From contig NZ_FXAZ01000007.1 of assembly GCF_900177815.1 (NCBI RefSeq), positions 186,001 through 250,000 on the forward strand: DNA of 64,000 nt, written 5' to 3'. The position numbers were made by a program, and so were the translations under genes. The notes below the pieces were generated by a model that ran no database searches, was not told the DNA's origin, and saw only the letters and a list, made by a program, of their open reading frames with translations. Positions 35,695 through 44,713 of this stretch are shown in pieces (the first letter of the stretch is position 1; each line of letters begins with the position of its first letter). This DNA comes from Paenibacillus aquistagni (lineage in GTDB: Bacteria > Bacillota > Bacilli > Paenibacillales > Paenibacillaceae).

Positions 35695-37239
35695 TTACTT
35701 GTAATATTTCCGTTTGTACATGCGGTATCCAATAATAAGGAAACCGGTAAATACGATCAAAGTAATAAAAATAATCACGATGAAAATTTTGTTTTGTACG
35801 GTGAACCATTGTTCGAAGCTCTTCTCTTCTTGCTCCTTGTAGACATAATCACCGCTTGTCTCCTCGCGGCCTGCCTGAATGCCCATCCGTTCCCCATTGC
35901 GATACAGCGCTCCTCGTTCTGACTTCAGCTCATAGGCTGGGGTGCTTACAATATGGCTATCATTCTTGTAATCTTCAAATGTGATCCAGCTGCTTTTGAG
36001 CCTGTCTGCAATCGACAGAAGCTCTTCTTTCTGCTGCACCAAATCATATGTGAAGGCCGTATCCATTGGTAGCGGCTCAAGCAAGCGCTCGTCAATCAAA
36101 TAACGCTTCAGAAAGGCAGGATCCATACTATATAAAGAAGATGAAAAAGCCACTGATGTATTGCTTTTGGACTTATACATCAGACGCTCATTCGGGAATA
36201 GAATTGCAGAATCAAAAAAGCTCATGCCTTCATCCGCATAATGCGCGTCATAGGTCCAATACATCTCCGTTCCCATGCCAAGTGCAATGACCCCGTCTTG
36301 CGCCAGTACGTCAATAAAGTGCTCCATCAGGTTGTATAAGCTTCGATCAAGATCTTGAATCGTAGAAGCAACAACCGGGGCGTTAACCACAATCGTCCCA
36401 TTGCGGGATTGAACATAATTTAAAGCCTGTATATATCTCTTCATCGCAGGATAATCGGTATTGCTGAATACTGGACGAATACTCGCAATAAATGGAATGC
36501 CTGCCTCAAACAGCTCATCTGCTAATTGCTCAAGCAGCGCGAGATCCGAGAAAGGATAGATTTCCTTAAATACAACGTAATAATGAGATGGCTGGGAGGG
36601 TTGAAGCCAATCCTTCAACAAGTAGCTAATGGCCAGCTCGCTTAGCGTATCTTTTTCAAGAAATGGAACATACGCATAAGGCGCTACCCTCACTCCATAT
36701 GGATAAGCTGCCTCAGCGTGATGCGCTTTAAGACTGCCATACCAGCTGTCCTCGCCCAAAGACGACGTGTACAGATACGGAACCTGAACGGAATTCTCCT
36801 GAAAGGGTCCAATCGACAGGTCAGCAGCTGCAGCTTTATCCATCAATTGCAGCCCTAGCGCCTGAGACAGCCTGTCCCTCGGCTTCTCTCCAATGAACAG
36901 CATCTCCCCTTGATAATGTTCCAGATCCTTCACGTATTCAGATGGCGTATCCCACATATCTGAACGGTTTTGGATTTCAATCAGCTTGTCATATTGTGTC
37001 AAGGTGCCTGGTTGGTAGGCAGCAAGCGATTCCACGGTAACCTGAACCTGAAACGATGCCAGCAGCCGCTGCAAAGCTTCTACGTTCCCTTCGCGCGAGG
37101 TTCCAAGTGCCAAGCTGTCGTATACAATCAGCAGGGAAGAAGGTTCAGGCTTAGCCTTCGCTTGAAGCGGTGCCGGCAGCATTAGCAGCATCGTCATCAT
37201 GACCAATACGCTCTTGCGCCATCCTTGCTTGGCTTTCAC
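35695..37239 (-). CDS. DUF2334 polysaccharide deacetylase-like protein (YdaL-like)
   Basis: 514 residues, GTG start eight bases after GGAGG. A signal peptide (about 1-27, ending PLQAKA) and one C-terminal helix (about 482-503) bracket an extracytoplasmic domain. The HYYVVFKEIYPFSDLALLEQ segment and following strands fit DUF2334, a polysaccharide-deacetylase-like fold. Family members sit in the Yda operon of B. subtilis. It may modify or process the nascent glycan; the metal ligands are not certain by eye. Confidence 0.75.
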   Translation of the reverse strand: MKAKQGWRKSVLVMMTMLLMLPAPLQAKAKPEPSSLLIVYDSLALGTSREGNVEALQRLLASFQVQVTVESLAAYQPGTLTQYDKLIEIQNRSDMWDTPSEYVKDLEHYQGEMLFIGEKPRDRLSQALGLQLMDKAAAADLSIGPFQENSVQVPYLYTSSLGEDSWYGSLKAHHAEAAYPYGVRVAPYAYVPFLEKDTLSELAISYLLKDWLQPSQPSHYYVVFKEIYPFSDLALLEQLADELFEAGIPFIASIRPVFSNTDYPAMKRYIQALNYVQSRNGTIVVNAPVVASTIQDLDRSLYNLMEHFIDVLAQDGVIALGMGTEMYWTYDAHYADEGMSFFDSAILFPNERLMYKSKSNTSVAFSSSLYSMDPAFLKRYLIDERLLEPLPMDTAFTYDLVQQKEELLSIADRLKSSWITFEDYKNDSHIVSTPAYELKSERGALYRNGERMGIQAGREETSGDYVYKEQEEKSFEQWFTVQNKIFIVIIFITLIVFTGFLIIGYRMYKRKYYK

Positions 37240-37270
37240 ACTGCATGCCTCCTTCCTCTATAACGGTTCG

Positions 37271-38767
37271 TCATGCTTTTTTCAGCGCTTCCGGCTTGTT
37301 TTGCCATAGATGTCTGCAGATCGCATCCGCTACAGCGGTTAACGTGACCAAATCAAACGCGGCCGTAAACAAAAATTCATGCTTGGACAAGTCTGCGTCC
37401 CCCGCGCCTATAATGGAAACGAAAATACCGGACAAGCCCATAAGCATGACCATCAGGATTAAGGGCAGTCTCAGCATGCTGCGTACATGCTTTGCCTTGA
37501 TGGCTGCGATAAAGTGCGGCATATAAATACCTAAAATAACGAGCATCCAAATGACGATAAAGCCGAAGGTCTTCGGTGCCAGTGCTCGCTTCAGCTCACT
37601 ATAGCCGGAGAAGAACGACGTTTGGGCGCCGAATGGCTTGCCAACAGACTTCTCGTAGTTCCCCATGGCAGGCGGACGAATCGTAAATGCATTTTTCGCT
37701 GCCAGATCCAGCATCTTGCCTGCTTGCTCAGGATGAGCAATATAATAGGTAAGAATGGATACAAATCCATAATGGCTGTAGAATTCATCCTCCAACAGAC
37801 TGGAGTCCACATCAATTGTCGTATAAGGCTCATAATAGATGCTCTTGTTCAATACGGCATACTGCCTGTCAATGCCGAATGATTGCAGCGTCTCTTCGGG
37901 GTCCTCTGACTCCATAAGCACGCCTCGTGTCATGGCATGATATTTGTTGATATTGACGAACTCCTTTGGAATTAATACGTACGTAGCCACTCCTGCCAGC
38001 ATTAAGCACGCCAAGGAAGAAGCCATCAGAACCCGATAGCTGCGCTCCTTGCGAACAAAAATATAAATAACAGCAATTACCGCGATAATAACCCCGACAG
38101 GAGCATTCTGCTGCTTGCTTGTCGTAAGCAAAAGCCCGCTAATAAAAAAGATGCCCATCATGGCGTAATCGTTGTATCGTTTCCGAAACATCAGAAGTCC
38201 TGAAGCGAACAAATAAATGAGCATGATCCAAACCATGCTTTCACTAAAAAATGAATTAAAGAAAGCCGTATAGGCAGTATCCGCAAATACAAACACGGAC
38301 AATATCGCCACTATATAGCCATACTTGGCAGGCATCTTCCAAGTCAATGCCTCGACCATCAGATAAACGGCTGCGATATACAGCAGTGTCAAAATAGCGC
38401 CTTGAACGCGTATATCAAACACATGCTGGTCAAACCATTGATTCACCCAAATGGAAAAACGGATAAGCAGTGATTGTGAGGATGTCAGGGTTGCCCCATT
38501 CTCGTTGAAATATTGGAAGATTCCAAATTGCTTGTTGAAGTAGCCTAAATAGAGGCTGTCATAATCTGGGGCGTTAAAATATAAACCATTGCTATACAGC
38601 ATACGAAAATAGTCTCCATTATCCGCCATGCCAATATAAGGCGGTATAAATAGAGCAATGATCGTGATGATGGCTACCAAAGAAGCCGCTAGCAGGGCAG
38701 GGGATACATAGCGACTATATTTCCTTATTGTATCTTTAAGCTTGTCCAACCTTTGGTGCCTTGTCAT
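37271..38767 (-). CDS. Polytopic GT-C-type hexose transferase (WsfD/GtrC-like)
   Basis: 498 residues from the ATG at 38767 (AGGTGG upstream); an upstream ATG at 38815 lacks a ribosome site. About ten to eleven membrane helices. After the first helix comes an outer loop with MADNGDYFRM, whose acidic residues sit where GT-C enzymes keep their catalytic Asp. The pattern resembles proteins annotated as glycan hexose transferase WsfD. With GtrA- and GtrB-like proteins in the same operon it would complete a three-part sugar-modification system. Assignment is by topology and context, so specificity is unknown. Confidence 0.65.
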   Translation of the reverse strand: MTRHQRLDKLKDTIRKYSRYVSPALLAASLVAIITIIALFIPPYIGMADNGDYFRMLYSNGLYFNAPDYDSLYLGYFNKQFGIFQYFNENGATLTSSQSLLIRFSIWVNQWFDQHVFDIRVQGAILTLLYIAAVYLMVEALTWKMPAKYGYIVAILSVFVFADTAYTAFFNSFFSESMVWIMLIYLFASGLLMFRKRYNDYAMMGIFFISGLLLTTSKQQNAPVGVIIAVIAVIYIFVRKERSYRVLMASSLACLMLAGVATYVLIPKEFVNINKYHAMTRGVLMESEDPEETLQSFGIDRQYAVLNKSIYYEPYTTIDVDSSLLEDEFYSHYGFVSILTYYIAHPEQAGKMLDLAAKNAFTIRPPAMGNYEKSVGKPFGAQTSFFSGYSELKRALAPKTFGFIVIWMLVILGIYMPHFIAAIKAKHVRSMLRLPLILMVMLMGLSGIFVSIIGAGDADLSKHEFLFTAAFDLVTLTAVADAICRHLWQNKPEALKKA

Positions 38768-38804
38768 GCTTACCACCTGCCCTTCACGCTCGCCATACTG
38801 TTGA

Positions 38805-39953
38805 TCAATAAGCATAAGCGAGCAATGCCATCAAATTATCAAAAGAGAAAGCCATCTCTGAGGAAGGATCTCCAAACCCTCCGTAGAACGAACTTGTCTG
38901 CTCATCAATGCGGAATTTCTCCATTTGCATGATGCTGTCTTTGTACAGCTCAGCATCTTGTAATACAGATCCAATCATGGCTGCAATTGCGTAAATCGCC
39001 GTTGATTGAATATCATTCATAGGAGCACCATCTTTGGTATATTTCCCATACAACGTGCCGGAACGCACCTTTTCCTTGACATATTCAATGCTCTCGGAAC
39101 GATGCTGTCCTGCTTCTGCAAGCGACAGAATCGTCAGCAGAGATTCGACGGTATTAATGCCCTCCGAATCGTATGTATCCGTATCATAATGATATCTTGT
39201 CTCATAGAATGGGAATTCATTAGACAAATATCCACCCTGGATCACCTTCTCCATACGCTCGATCAAGCGCACTTGCTCAGAAGCGGAGATCGGAAGCAGT
39301 TTGAGTGTGGTCAAATCGATATAACACAGGGTCACAAAGTCATTTGTCATCTTATACTTCTCATCATAAAAATCGTATAATACCCCATCCCTGATGTTAT
39401 GCTCAACAAAACGTGTGCCATAGACGCTGGCAAGAGTCTGAAGTTCTTGCTCGTCAAACTGCTGGCCTGCCTCATGCAGCGCTCGAATGATGCGCATATC
39501 ATCCACGGCAGCATTGATCGTATAAGCGCGATCTTGCTTTGGACTATATCGATAGCTGAAGCCCGACGGCAGCTCAAATGTTTCTTTTGCTCGCTTCCAT
39601 TCTGCTAAGAAGGCTTCCTTCTGATTCGTTAGGGCGTAATACCTCATCAGAATCCCCGCAGATTCGCTAAGCACCTCGTGTCCGGTGGCTGCCGGATCGG
39701 ATTGAAGGGAATCTCGGAAGTTGGTATATACGCCATAAGGACCTGACATGCTATCTGTAATAAAATGTTCCGTCTCCTTGCGCTTTCTTTCCAACTTCAT
39801 CCGATTCCCGTAATTCGATTCCGGCAATATGGTATGATTCATCGGCTTTGAAGCCTCATTTGGTATGTTGCCACAAGCTACAAGTACATTTAGCAACAAA
39901 ATGACGCACATGAGGCTCGCCCATTTGTTATTACCCTTGTTTCCATTATTCAA
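38805..39953 (-). CDS. GH8-like glycoside hydrolase lipoprotein (YdaJ/PssZ-like)
   Basis: 382 residues, TTG start with GGGGTG upstream. A lipoprotein signal ends in LVAC (C27), so the enzyme should be anchored outside the membrane. An (alpha/alpha)6-type pattern follows, with HEVLSESAGILMRYYAL holding a glutamate where GH8 enzymes keep the acid, and NAAVDDMRIIRAL holding a candidate second carboxylate. In Listeria the PssZ hydrolase of the related locus degrades the exopolysaccharide. Here it is the second gene of the operon and may trim or release the polymer. Confidence 0.75.
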   Translation of the reverse strand: MNNGNKGNNKWASLMCVILLLNVLVACGNIPNEASKPMNHTILPESNYGNRMKLERKRKETEHFITDSMSGPYGVYTNFRDSLQSDPAATGHEVLSESAGILMRYYALTNQKEAFLAEWKRAKETFELPSGFSYRYSPKQDRAYTINAAVDDMRIIRALHEAGQQFDEQELQTLASVYGTRFVEHNIRDGVLYDFYDEKYKMTNDFVTLCYIDLTTLKLLPISASEQVRLIERMEKVIQGGYLSNEFPFYETRYHYDTDTYDSEGINTVESLLTILSLAEAGQHRSESIEYVKEKVRSGTLYGKYTKDGAPMNDIQSTAIYAIAAMIGSVLQDAELYKDSIMQMEKFRIDEQTSSFYGGFGDPSSEMAFSFDNLMALLAYAY

Positions 39954-39980
39954 AGCTGCACCCCAACCCTCATTCAGGTG

Positions 39981-40991
39981 TTATTTATGAACGGTTTCAA
40001 GCTCTTGTTGACTTGCTGTCGATGCACCTACAGAAGGCGGAATATTGCCTTCCCCCCTATATTGAATCGTATCCCGCACAATATACTGAGGTCTATTTTT
40101 GCTCTCATCATAGATTCTAGCGATGTATTCCCCCATAATGCCAAGAGAAAGCATTTGTACTCCACTAAACAAGGTGATTGCGGTCATCAGCGAAGTCCAG
40201 CCTCGTTCAACCATCGGCAGATGCAAAAGCTTCGCGCATAAAGAGTAGACCAATACCACAAAAGCAAGAACAACGGTCAGCATTCCCATGCGGGTAATAA
40301 GCTTAAGCGGCTTAGAAGAAAAAGAAAAGATGCCATCTGATGCAAATGCAATCATCTTGCGCAGCGGATACTTGGTCACGCCAGCCGCGCGTTCATCGCG
40401 CTCGTATTCCACGTAAGTTTGATTGAAGCCGATCCAGCTTACGATCCCGCGAATAAACTTGTTTTTTTCAGTCATTCGGTTGAATACATGCACGACTTTT
40501 CGATCAATTAAGCGAAAATCACCGGTATCGCGCGGAATTTCGGTGTCAGACATATACTGAAGAAAGCGATAGAACATGGAAGCAGTAACGAGCTTAAACA
40601 CCGTTTCCCCTTTGCGCTTTTTGCGCTTGCCGTACACGACATCATAGCCTTCTTCCCATTTGACCAGCATCTCAGGGATAACATTAGGCGGGTCCTGAAG
40701 GTCTGCATCAATGATCACGACACAATCCCCTTCAGCTTGATTAATGCCAGCCGTTACAGCAGCCTGATGTCCAAAGTTCCTTGCAAAATTAATGATCTTT
40801 ACCTGCGCATCCCGCTTCGCCAGATCGGTCAGGATGCTTAATGTCTGGTCTTTACTACCATCATTGACAAAGATAAGCTCATATCGATAACTTACAGCGC
40901 TCATCACTTCCGTTAAATCTACGTAGCAACGAAGGATGACCTCTTCCTCATTGTAAGCAGGAATCACAACCGATATGCAATTATCGTTCAT
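39981..40991 (-). CDS. GtrB/DPM1-like family 2 glycosyltransferase
   Basis: 336 residues, start after AAGGTGGGAG. GT2 motifs: VVIPAYNEEEVI, FVNDGSKDQT, IDADLQDPP (DxD) and a C-terminal pair of membrane helices (about 232-252 and 268-290). GtrB-type enzymes transfer a sugar from a nucleotide donor to undecaprenyl phosphate, for a GtrA flippase. It is the first gene of the eight-gene operon, and the promoter must lie in the 430-base gap upstream. Confidence 0.88.
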   Translation of the reverse strand: MNDNCISVVIPAYNEEEVILRCYVDLTEVMSAVSYRYELIFVNDGSKDQTLSILTDLAKRDAQVKIINFARNFGHQAAVTAGINQAEGDCVVIIDADLQDPPNVIPEMLVKWEEGYDVVYGKRKKRKGETVFKLVTASMFYRFLQYMSDTEIPRDTGDFRLIDRKVVHVFNRMTEKNKFIRGIVSWIGFNQTYVEYERDERAAGVTKYPLRKMIAFASDGIFSFSSKPLKLITRMGMLTVVLAFVVLVYSLCAKLLHLPMVERGWTSLMTAITLFSGVQMLSLGIMGEYIARIYDESKNRPQYIVRDTIQYRGEGNIPPSVGASTASQQELETVHK

Positions 40992-41341
40992 TTATCTCCC
41001 ACCTTAAGTAGTACTAATTAACTGTATCGATTAGGTCTTAGAACCTATCGACCTATCATAACATAGAGAACTAAATAAATTATGAAACATTAAAAACCAT
41101 TACTTCAAAATTAATTCGTTTTTAACTTAAATATGGCCTCAACCAATATAACATATCATTTCACCGTGTATATAGACATATTATTACAATTTTCGTAGAT
41201 CACAAATTATCTTTCATCATTTTCTGGTTTTTTTCAAAGGAAGTCAATCATTTTTCATTCATTTTTATGATTTTGTCGTAAGAAAAAAGTATAGAACAAT
41301 AGAACCATTTTATTCCTTATATTCGACAATACGTTTAGATA
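40992..41341 (-). promoter_or_regulatory. AT-rich upstream region of the exopolysaccharide operon
   Basis: About 350 bases, very AT-rich, with no ORF. On the minus strand TTGACT occurs near 41251 but without a good -10. An imperfect palindrome TCGATTAGGTC/GAACCTATCGA (41026-41050) lies about 40 bases before the first gene and could be an operator or leader hairpin. No c-di-GMP riboswitch motif is recognised. Confidence 0.45.
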
Positions 41342-41385
41342 AAAAAACAGCCTGTCCCCTATAGTAGAGAACAGACTGTCTTCCG
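41342..41385 (-). terminator. Terminator of the met operon
   Basis: Minus-strand GACAGTCTGTTCTCT and GGGGACAGGCTGTTT arms followed by a T-run. Confidence 0.75.
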
Positions 41386-41423
41386 CATCATCTTATGGAA
41401 ATTATGACGCATGCTTTTCATGA

Positions 41424-42272
41424 TTAAAATGCTGCGACAATAGCTCCTTTGTACTTTTCGTCAATAAATTGCTTCACATCATCAGACTGCAGGGCCTTCA
41501 GGAGCTTTTGAATCGCATCATCATTTTGGTTATCTTCACGTGTCACCAAGATGTTGGCATATGGAGAATCCTTATCTTCAATGAACAATGCGTCTGCTGT
41601 TGGGTTAAGATCTGCCTGCAAGGCATAGTTCGTATTGATCAGCGCAAAGTCAACTTCACCAAGAACACGTGGAAGCATTGCTGCCTCAAGCTCTTTGAAC
41701 TGAAGGTTTTTTGGATTTTCGACGATATCGCGAAGCGTTGCAGTTAATCCTGCACCTTCCTTAAGCTTGATCAAGCCTTGCTTCTCGATCAAGAGCAATG
41801 CGCGGCCGCCGTTTGTAGGATCGTTTGGAATAGCAATCGTTGCTCCATCCTGCAGTTCGTCAATGGATTTGAGCTTCTGAGAATAAGCACCGAATGGCTC
41901 AACATGAATATTTCCTACAGATACGAGCTTCAAGCCTGCTTTGGCAACATGCTCATCAAGGTACGGCTTGTGCTGGAAGAAGTTCGCGTCAAGCTGCTTC
42001 TCATCCAACTGCACATTTGGCTGTACATAATCTGTAAATTCTTTGATTTCAAGCTCGATGCCTTGCTCCTTGAGAGCAGGCTCGATATGCTTCAGAATCT
42101 CAGCATGAGGCACAGCTGTAGCGCCAACCACCAATTTGGTCGTTGCTTGAGCGTCATTGCCTGCAGCAGCGCTGTTATCCTCTTGTGCCGGCTTATTGCC
42201 GCAAGCAGCCAGAAGAGCTACCAAAGTAAGAATAGATACGAAGAGCGTTAGTTTTTTTCCTGCGTTTTTCAT
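41424..42272 (-). CDS. metQ: D/L-methionine-binding lipoprotein MetQ
   Basis: 282 residues. Lipoprotein signal ends LLAAC (C24). The NlpA/MetQ fold is clear from KLVVGATAVPHAEILKHIEP and ANFFQHKPYLDEHV. It captures methionine outside the membrane and hands it to MetI/MetN. It is the last gene of the SAM-riboswitch-controlled operon. Confidence 0.94.
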   Translation of the reverse strand: MKNAGKKLTLFVSILTLVALLAACGNKPAQEDNSAAAGNDAQATTKLVVGATAVPHAEILKHIEPALKEQGIELEIKEFTDYVQPNVQLDEKQLDANFFQHKPYLDEHVAKAGLKLVSVGNIHVEPFGAYSQKLKSIDELQDGATIAIPNDPTNGGRALLLIEKQGLIKLKEGAGLTATLRDIVENPKNLQFKELEAAMLPRVLGEVDFALINTNYALQADLNPTADALFIEDKDSPYANILVTREDNQNDDAIQKLLKALQSDDVKQFIDEKYKGAIVAAF

Positions 42273-42368
42273 CTAAGATTTCCCCTTTCAATGCAACGAT
42301 AATTGGTGTTCGATATGACTAACTTGGATGAAGATATAAAAAGCTCGAAGCGAGCGATTTAACGTAAT

Positions 42369-43037
42369 TTACTTTCTCGTATAGCGTTTGACAAAAGCAT
42401 CACCAATCCACTGCAAGGCTTGAACCATCAGCACGAGTACGATGATTGCCACGACCATCACCGTGGCTTCGTAGCGCAGGTATCCGTATCGGATCGCTAG
42501 ATCTCCAAGACCCCCGCCGCCGACAAAGCCCGACATGGCTGTATAGGACACCAGGGTTACAGCTGTAATCGTTAAGCCGGCTATGAGTCCTGGCATCGCT
42601 TCAGGCAGCAATACCTTGCGTACGATCTGCCAAGTCGAAGCGCCCATCGCTTGCGCGGCTTCGATAACCCCGCGATCCACTTCACGTAGCGAAGTCTCGA
42701 CTAAGCGGGCAAAGAACGGTGCTGCAGCTAATACAAGAGCAGGAATTGTCCCTTTGATCCCAATTGAGGTTCCTACGAGAGTCTTCGTTAATGGAATGAT
42801 TGCGATCATCAAAATGATAAAAGGCACCGAACGAAGAATATTTACGACAACGGATAGTACATTATGAATGATCTGCACCCATACCGCCTTCGATCGGCTT
42901 GTTAAATACAGGAATATACCAAGTGGCAGCCCAAGCAGCAGGGTAAACAGCACGGAGAAGCCCAGCATGCTCAGCGTTTCTGTGGAGGCCTTCGATACCT
43001 CGCTCCAGCTTATCTCATTCCATAGCTCTGCAAACAT
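42369..43037 (-). CDS. metI: Methionine ABC transporter permease
   Basis: 222 residues, five to six membrane helices with the permease coupling motif EAAQAMGASTWQIVRKVLLPEA. This is the MetI (MetP in Bacillus) membrane subunit. Its ATG overlaps the metN stop codon (TAATG), so the two are translationally coupled. Confidence 0.94.
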   Translation of the reverse strand: MFAELWNEISWSEVSKASTETLSMLGFSVLFTLLLGLPLGIFLYLTSRSKAVWVQIIHNVLSVVVNILRSVPFIILMIAIIPLTKTLVGTSIGIKGTIPALVLAAAPFFARLVETSLREVDRGVIEAAQAMGASTWQIVRKVLLPEAMPGLIAGLTITAVTLVSYTAMSGFVGGGGLGDLAIRYGYLRYEATVMVVAIIVLVLMVQALQWIGDAFVKRYTRK

Positions 43038-44062
43038 TAGGCCAGCACCTCCACTTCAAGTCCTTGTTCAGCGAGCGCTACTGCGGCATGCCGAAGCGCC
43101 TCTTCCTTGCCATCCATGCGGATGATCAGCTGACCATAAGGGACATCCTTCATGCGCGAGATTGTTCCTTGCAGGATCGCAAATTCAATACCTGCAGCGG
43201 ACAGCACTCGATGAAGAATCGGCTCATAGGTTACCTCGCCAAGATAATGAATCTTCATAATCCTAGAATGAACCCCTTGCCCGTTCTTGAAGCTAACCCA
43301 TGAGGACAGGTCGCCCAAGTGATTCTCCTCCATAATGAACTCTTGTGTCACCGCATGTGATGGCTTCAAGAATACATCAACCACTTTCCCCTGCTCCACG
43401 ATACGTCCCCCATGAATGACTGCTACTCGATCACATATCGTTTGAATAACGTGCATCTCATGCGTGATCAGCACAATTGTAATGCCAAACTGCTTATTGA
43501 TCTGCAAAAGCAAGCTTAAGATGGACTGGGTCGTCTGTGGATCAAGCGCTGACGTCGCCTCATCACACAACAGTACCTTAGGATCATTTGCCAAGGCCCG
43601 CGCGATGCCTACCCGCTGCTTCTGGCCGCCTGAGAGCTGTGCCGGATATTTATCCCGGTGCGCTTCCAAGCCTACCAAGCGAATCAATTCATTCACCTTG
43701 GCATCCACCTTGTGCTTCGGTGTATTCACCAGCTGCAAAGGGAAGGCAATGTTGTCGTAAACCGTAGCGGATGACAGCAGGTTAAAGTGCTGAAAGATCA
43801 TCCCGATTTTGCTTCGCTGCTGCTGAAGCTCTTTTTTGTTCAACTGCGTTAATTCGATACCCGCCACCTGAATGCTTCCTTCTGTTGGCCGCTCGAGCAA
43901 ATTCATGGTGCGAAGCAGCGTACTCTTCCCTGCTCCTGAATGTCCAATAATGCCGTAGATCTCACCAGCTTCTATGTGAAGATCGATGCGATCCAAGGCG
44001 AGCAGACCTTCTGTCTTGCCCTTGCCTGGGTAGCGCTTCGATAATTGTCTAATTTCAATCAA
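43037..44062 (-). CDS. metN: Methionine ABC transporter ATPase MetN
   Basis: 341 residues. Walker A GHSGAGKST, signature LSGGQKQRVGIARAL, Walker B VLLCDEATSALD, and a C-terminal NIL domain (about 265-341), the regulatory ligand-binding domain of MetN. First gene of the operon behind the SAM riboswitch. Confidence 0.95.
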   Translation of the reverse strand: MIEIRQLSKRYPGKGKTEGLLALDRIDLHIEAGEIYGIIGHSGAGKSTLLRTMNLLERPTEGSIQVAGIELTQLNKKELQQQRSKIGMIFQHFNLLSSATVYDNIAFPLQLVNTPKHKVDAKVNELIRLVGLEAHRDKYPAQLSGGQKQRVGIARALANDPKVLLCDEATSALDPQTTQSILSLLLQINKQFGITIVLITHEMHVIQTICDRVAVIHGGRIVEQGKVVDVFLKPSHAVTQEFIMEENHLGDLSSWVSFKNGQGVHSRIMKIHYLGEVTYEPILHRVLSAAGIEFAILQGTISRMKDVPYGQLIIRMDGKEEALRHAAVALAEQGLEVEVLA

Positions 44063-44209
44063 GGTGCTAACACCTTCCTTCCTTGTGTTATCATGTGCAT
44101 TTCACGGGCAACCCATCAATCTAACGAGGGTCAATTGAAATGCCCATTTCCTCCAATCCCAACTCGTCTCATCTCAGCAAGCGATTCACGCGAATTGCCT
44201 TATTCATGC

Positions 44210-44243
44210 AAAAACCCCCTTTTGGCAGCTGCCAAAAGGGGGT
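44210..44243 (-). terminator. SAM riboswitch terminator
   Basis: Minus-strand AACCCCCTTTTGGCAG/CTGCCAAAAGGGGGTT stem followed by TTTG, between the aptamer and metN. Confidence 0.92.
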
Positions 44244-44276
44244 TCCTCGACGATATCAAACATGCGAAATAAGGAT

Positions 44277-44430
44277 GCTCCCTTTTCTCATCTGCCAAGA
44301 CACATACGTGTCTTGAAGGAATTAGCACCATAGTCACCGTGCAAGCATGCATTGCAGTAATGCATGTCCGGGCTCGCACGATCGGTTGCCGGGCTTCATC
44401 GGGCCTGTCCCTCCGCCTCTCTGGATAAGA
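44277..44430 (-). promoter_or_regulatory. SAM-I riboswitch (S box)
   Basis: Minus strand begins CTTATCCAGAGAGGCGGAGG, followed by GACAGGCCCGATGAAGCC and CGGCAACC, then GGTGCTAATTCC and a closing GATGAGAAAAGG. These are the conserved S-box blocks in order. SAM binding should favour the downstream terminator and shut off metN-metI-metQ. Confidence 0.97.
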
Positions 44431-44458
44431 AAAAATGGTTGATTTGAAGTTAATTCAC

Positions 44459-44487
44459 AGTATATAAGACGGAATTAAGCATGTCAA
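44459..44487 (-). promoter_or_regulatory. SigA promoter of the met operon
   Basis: Minus strand TTGACA, exactly 17 bases, TATACT, about 29 bases before the S-box. Confidence 0.85.
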
Positions 44488-44713
44488 CATACATTTTTTA
44501 ACTTTTTGCAAGTTTTCTGAATTTTTCTGAATGCCAGCTAGAAACACATTGACATAGACAAACAATTCGAATTAAATCATTGGAATAGTGAAGATAGCAT
44601 AAGTTCGATTTCATCAAGAGCCTTTACTATATGAACCGGGACTGCCGTTTCTCACTTGTTGGTTTTATGGTTATCCATACTTGTTTTCCATCCGGATCTT
44701 CGGCTTTAGTTGC

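Noticed and set aside
40992-41341. c-di-GMP riboswitch before the EPS operon
   Set aside because: I could not find the conserved GEMM-type blocks; only AT-rich sequence and one imperfect palindrome.
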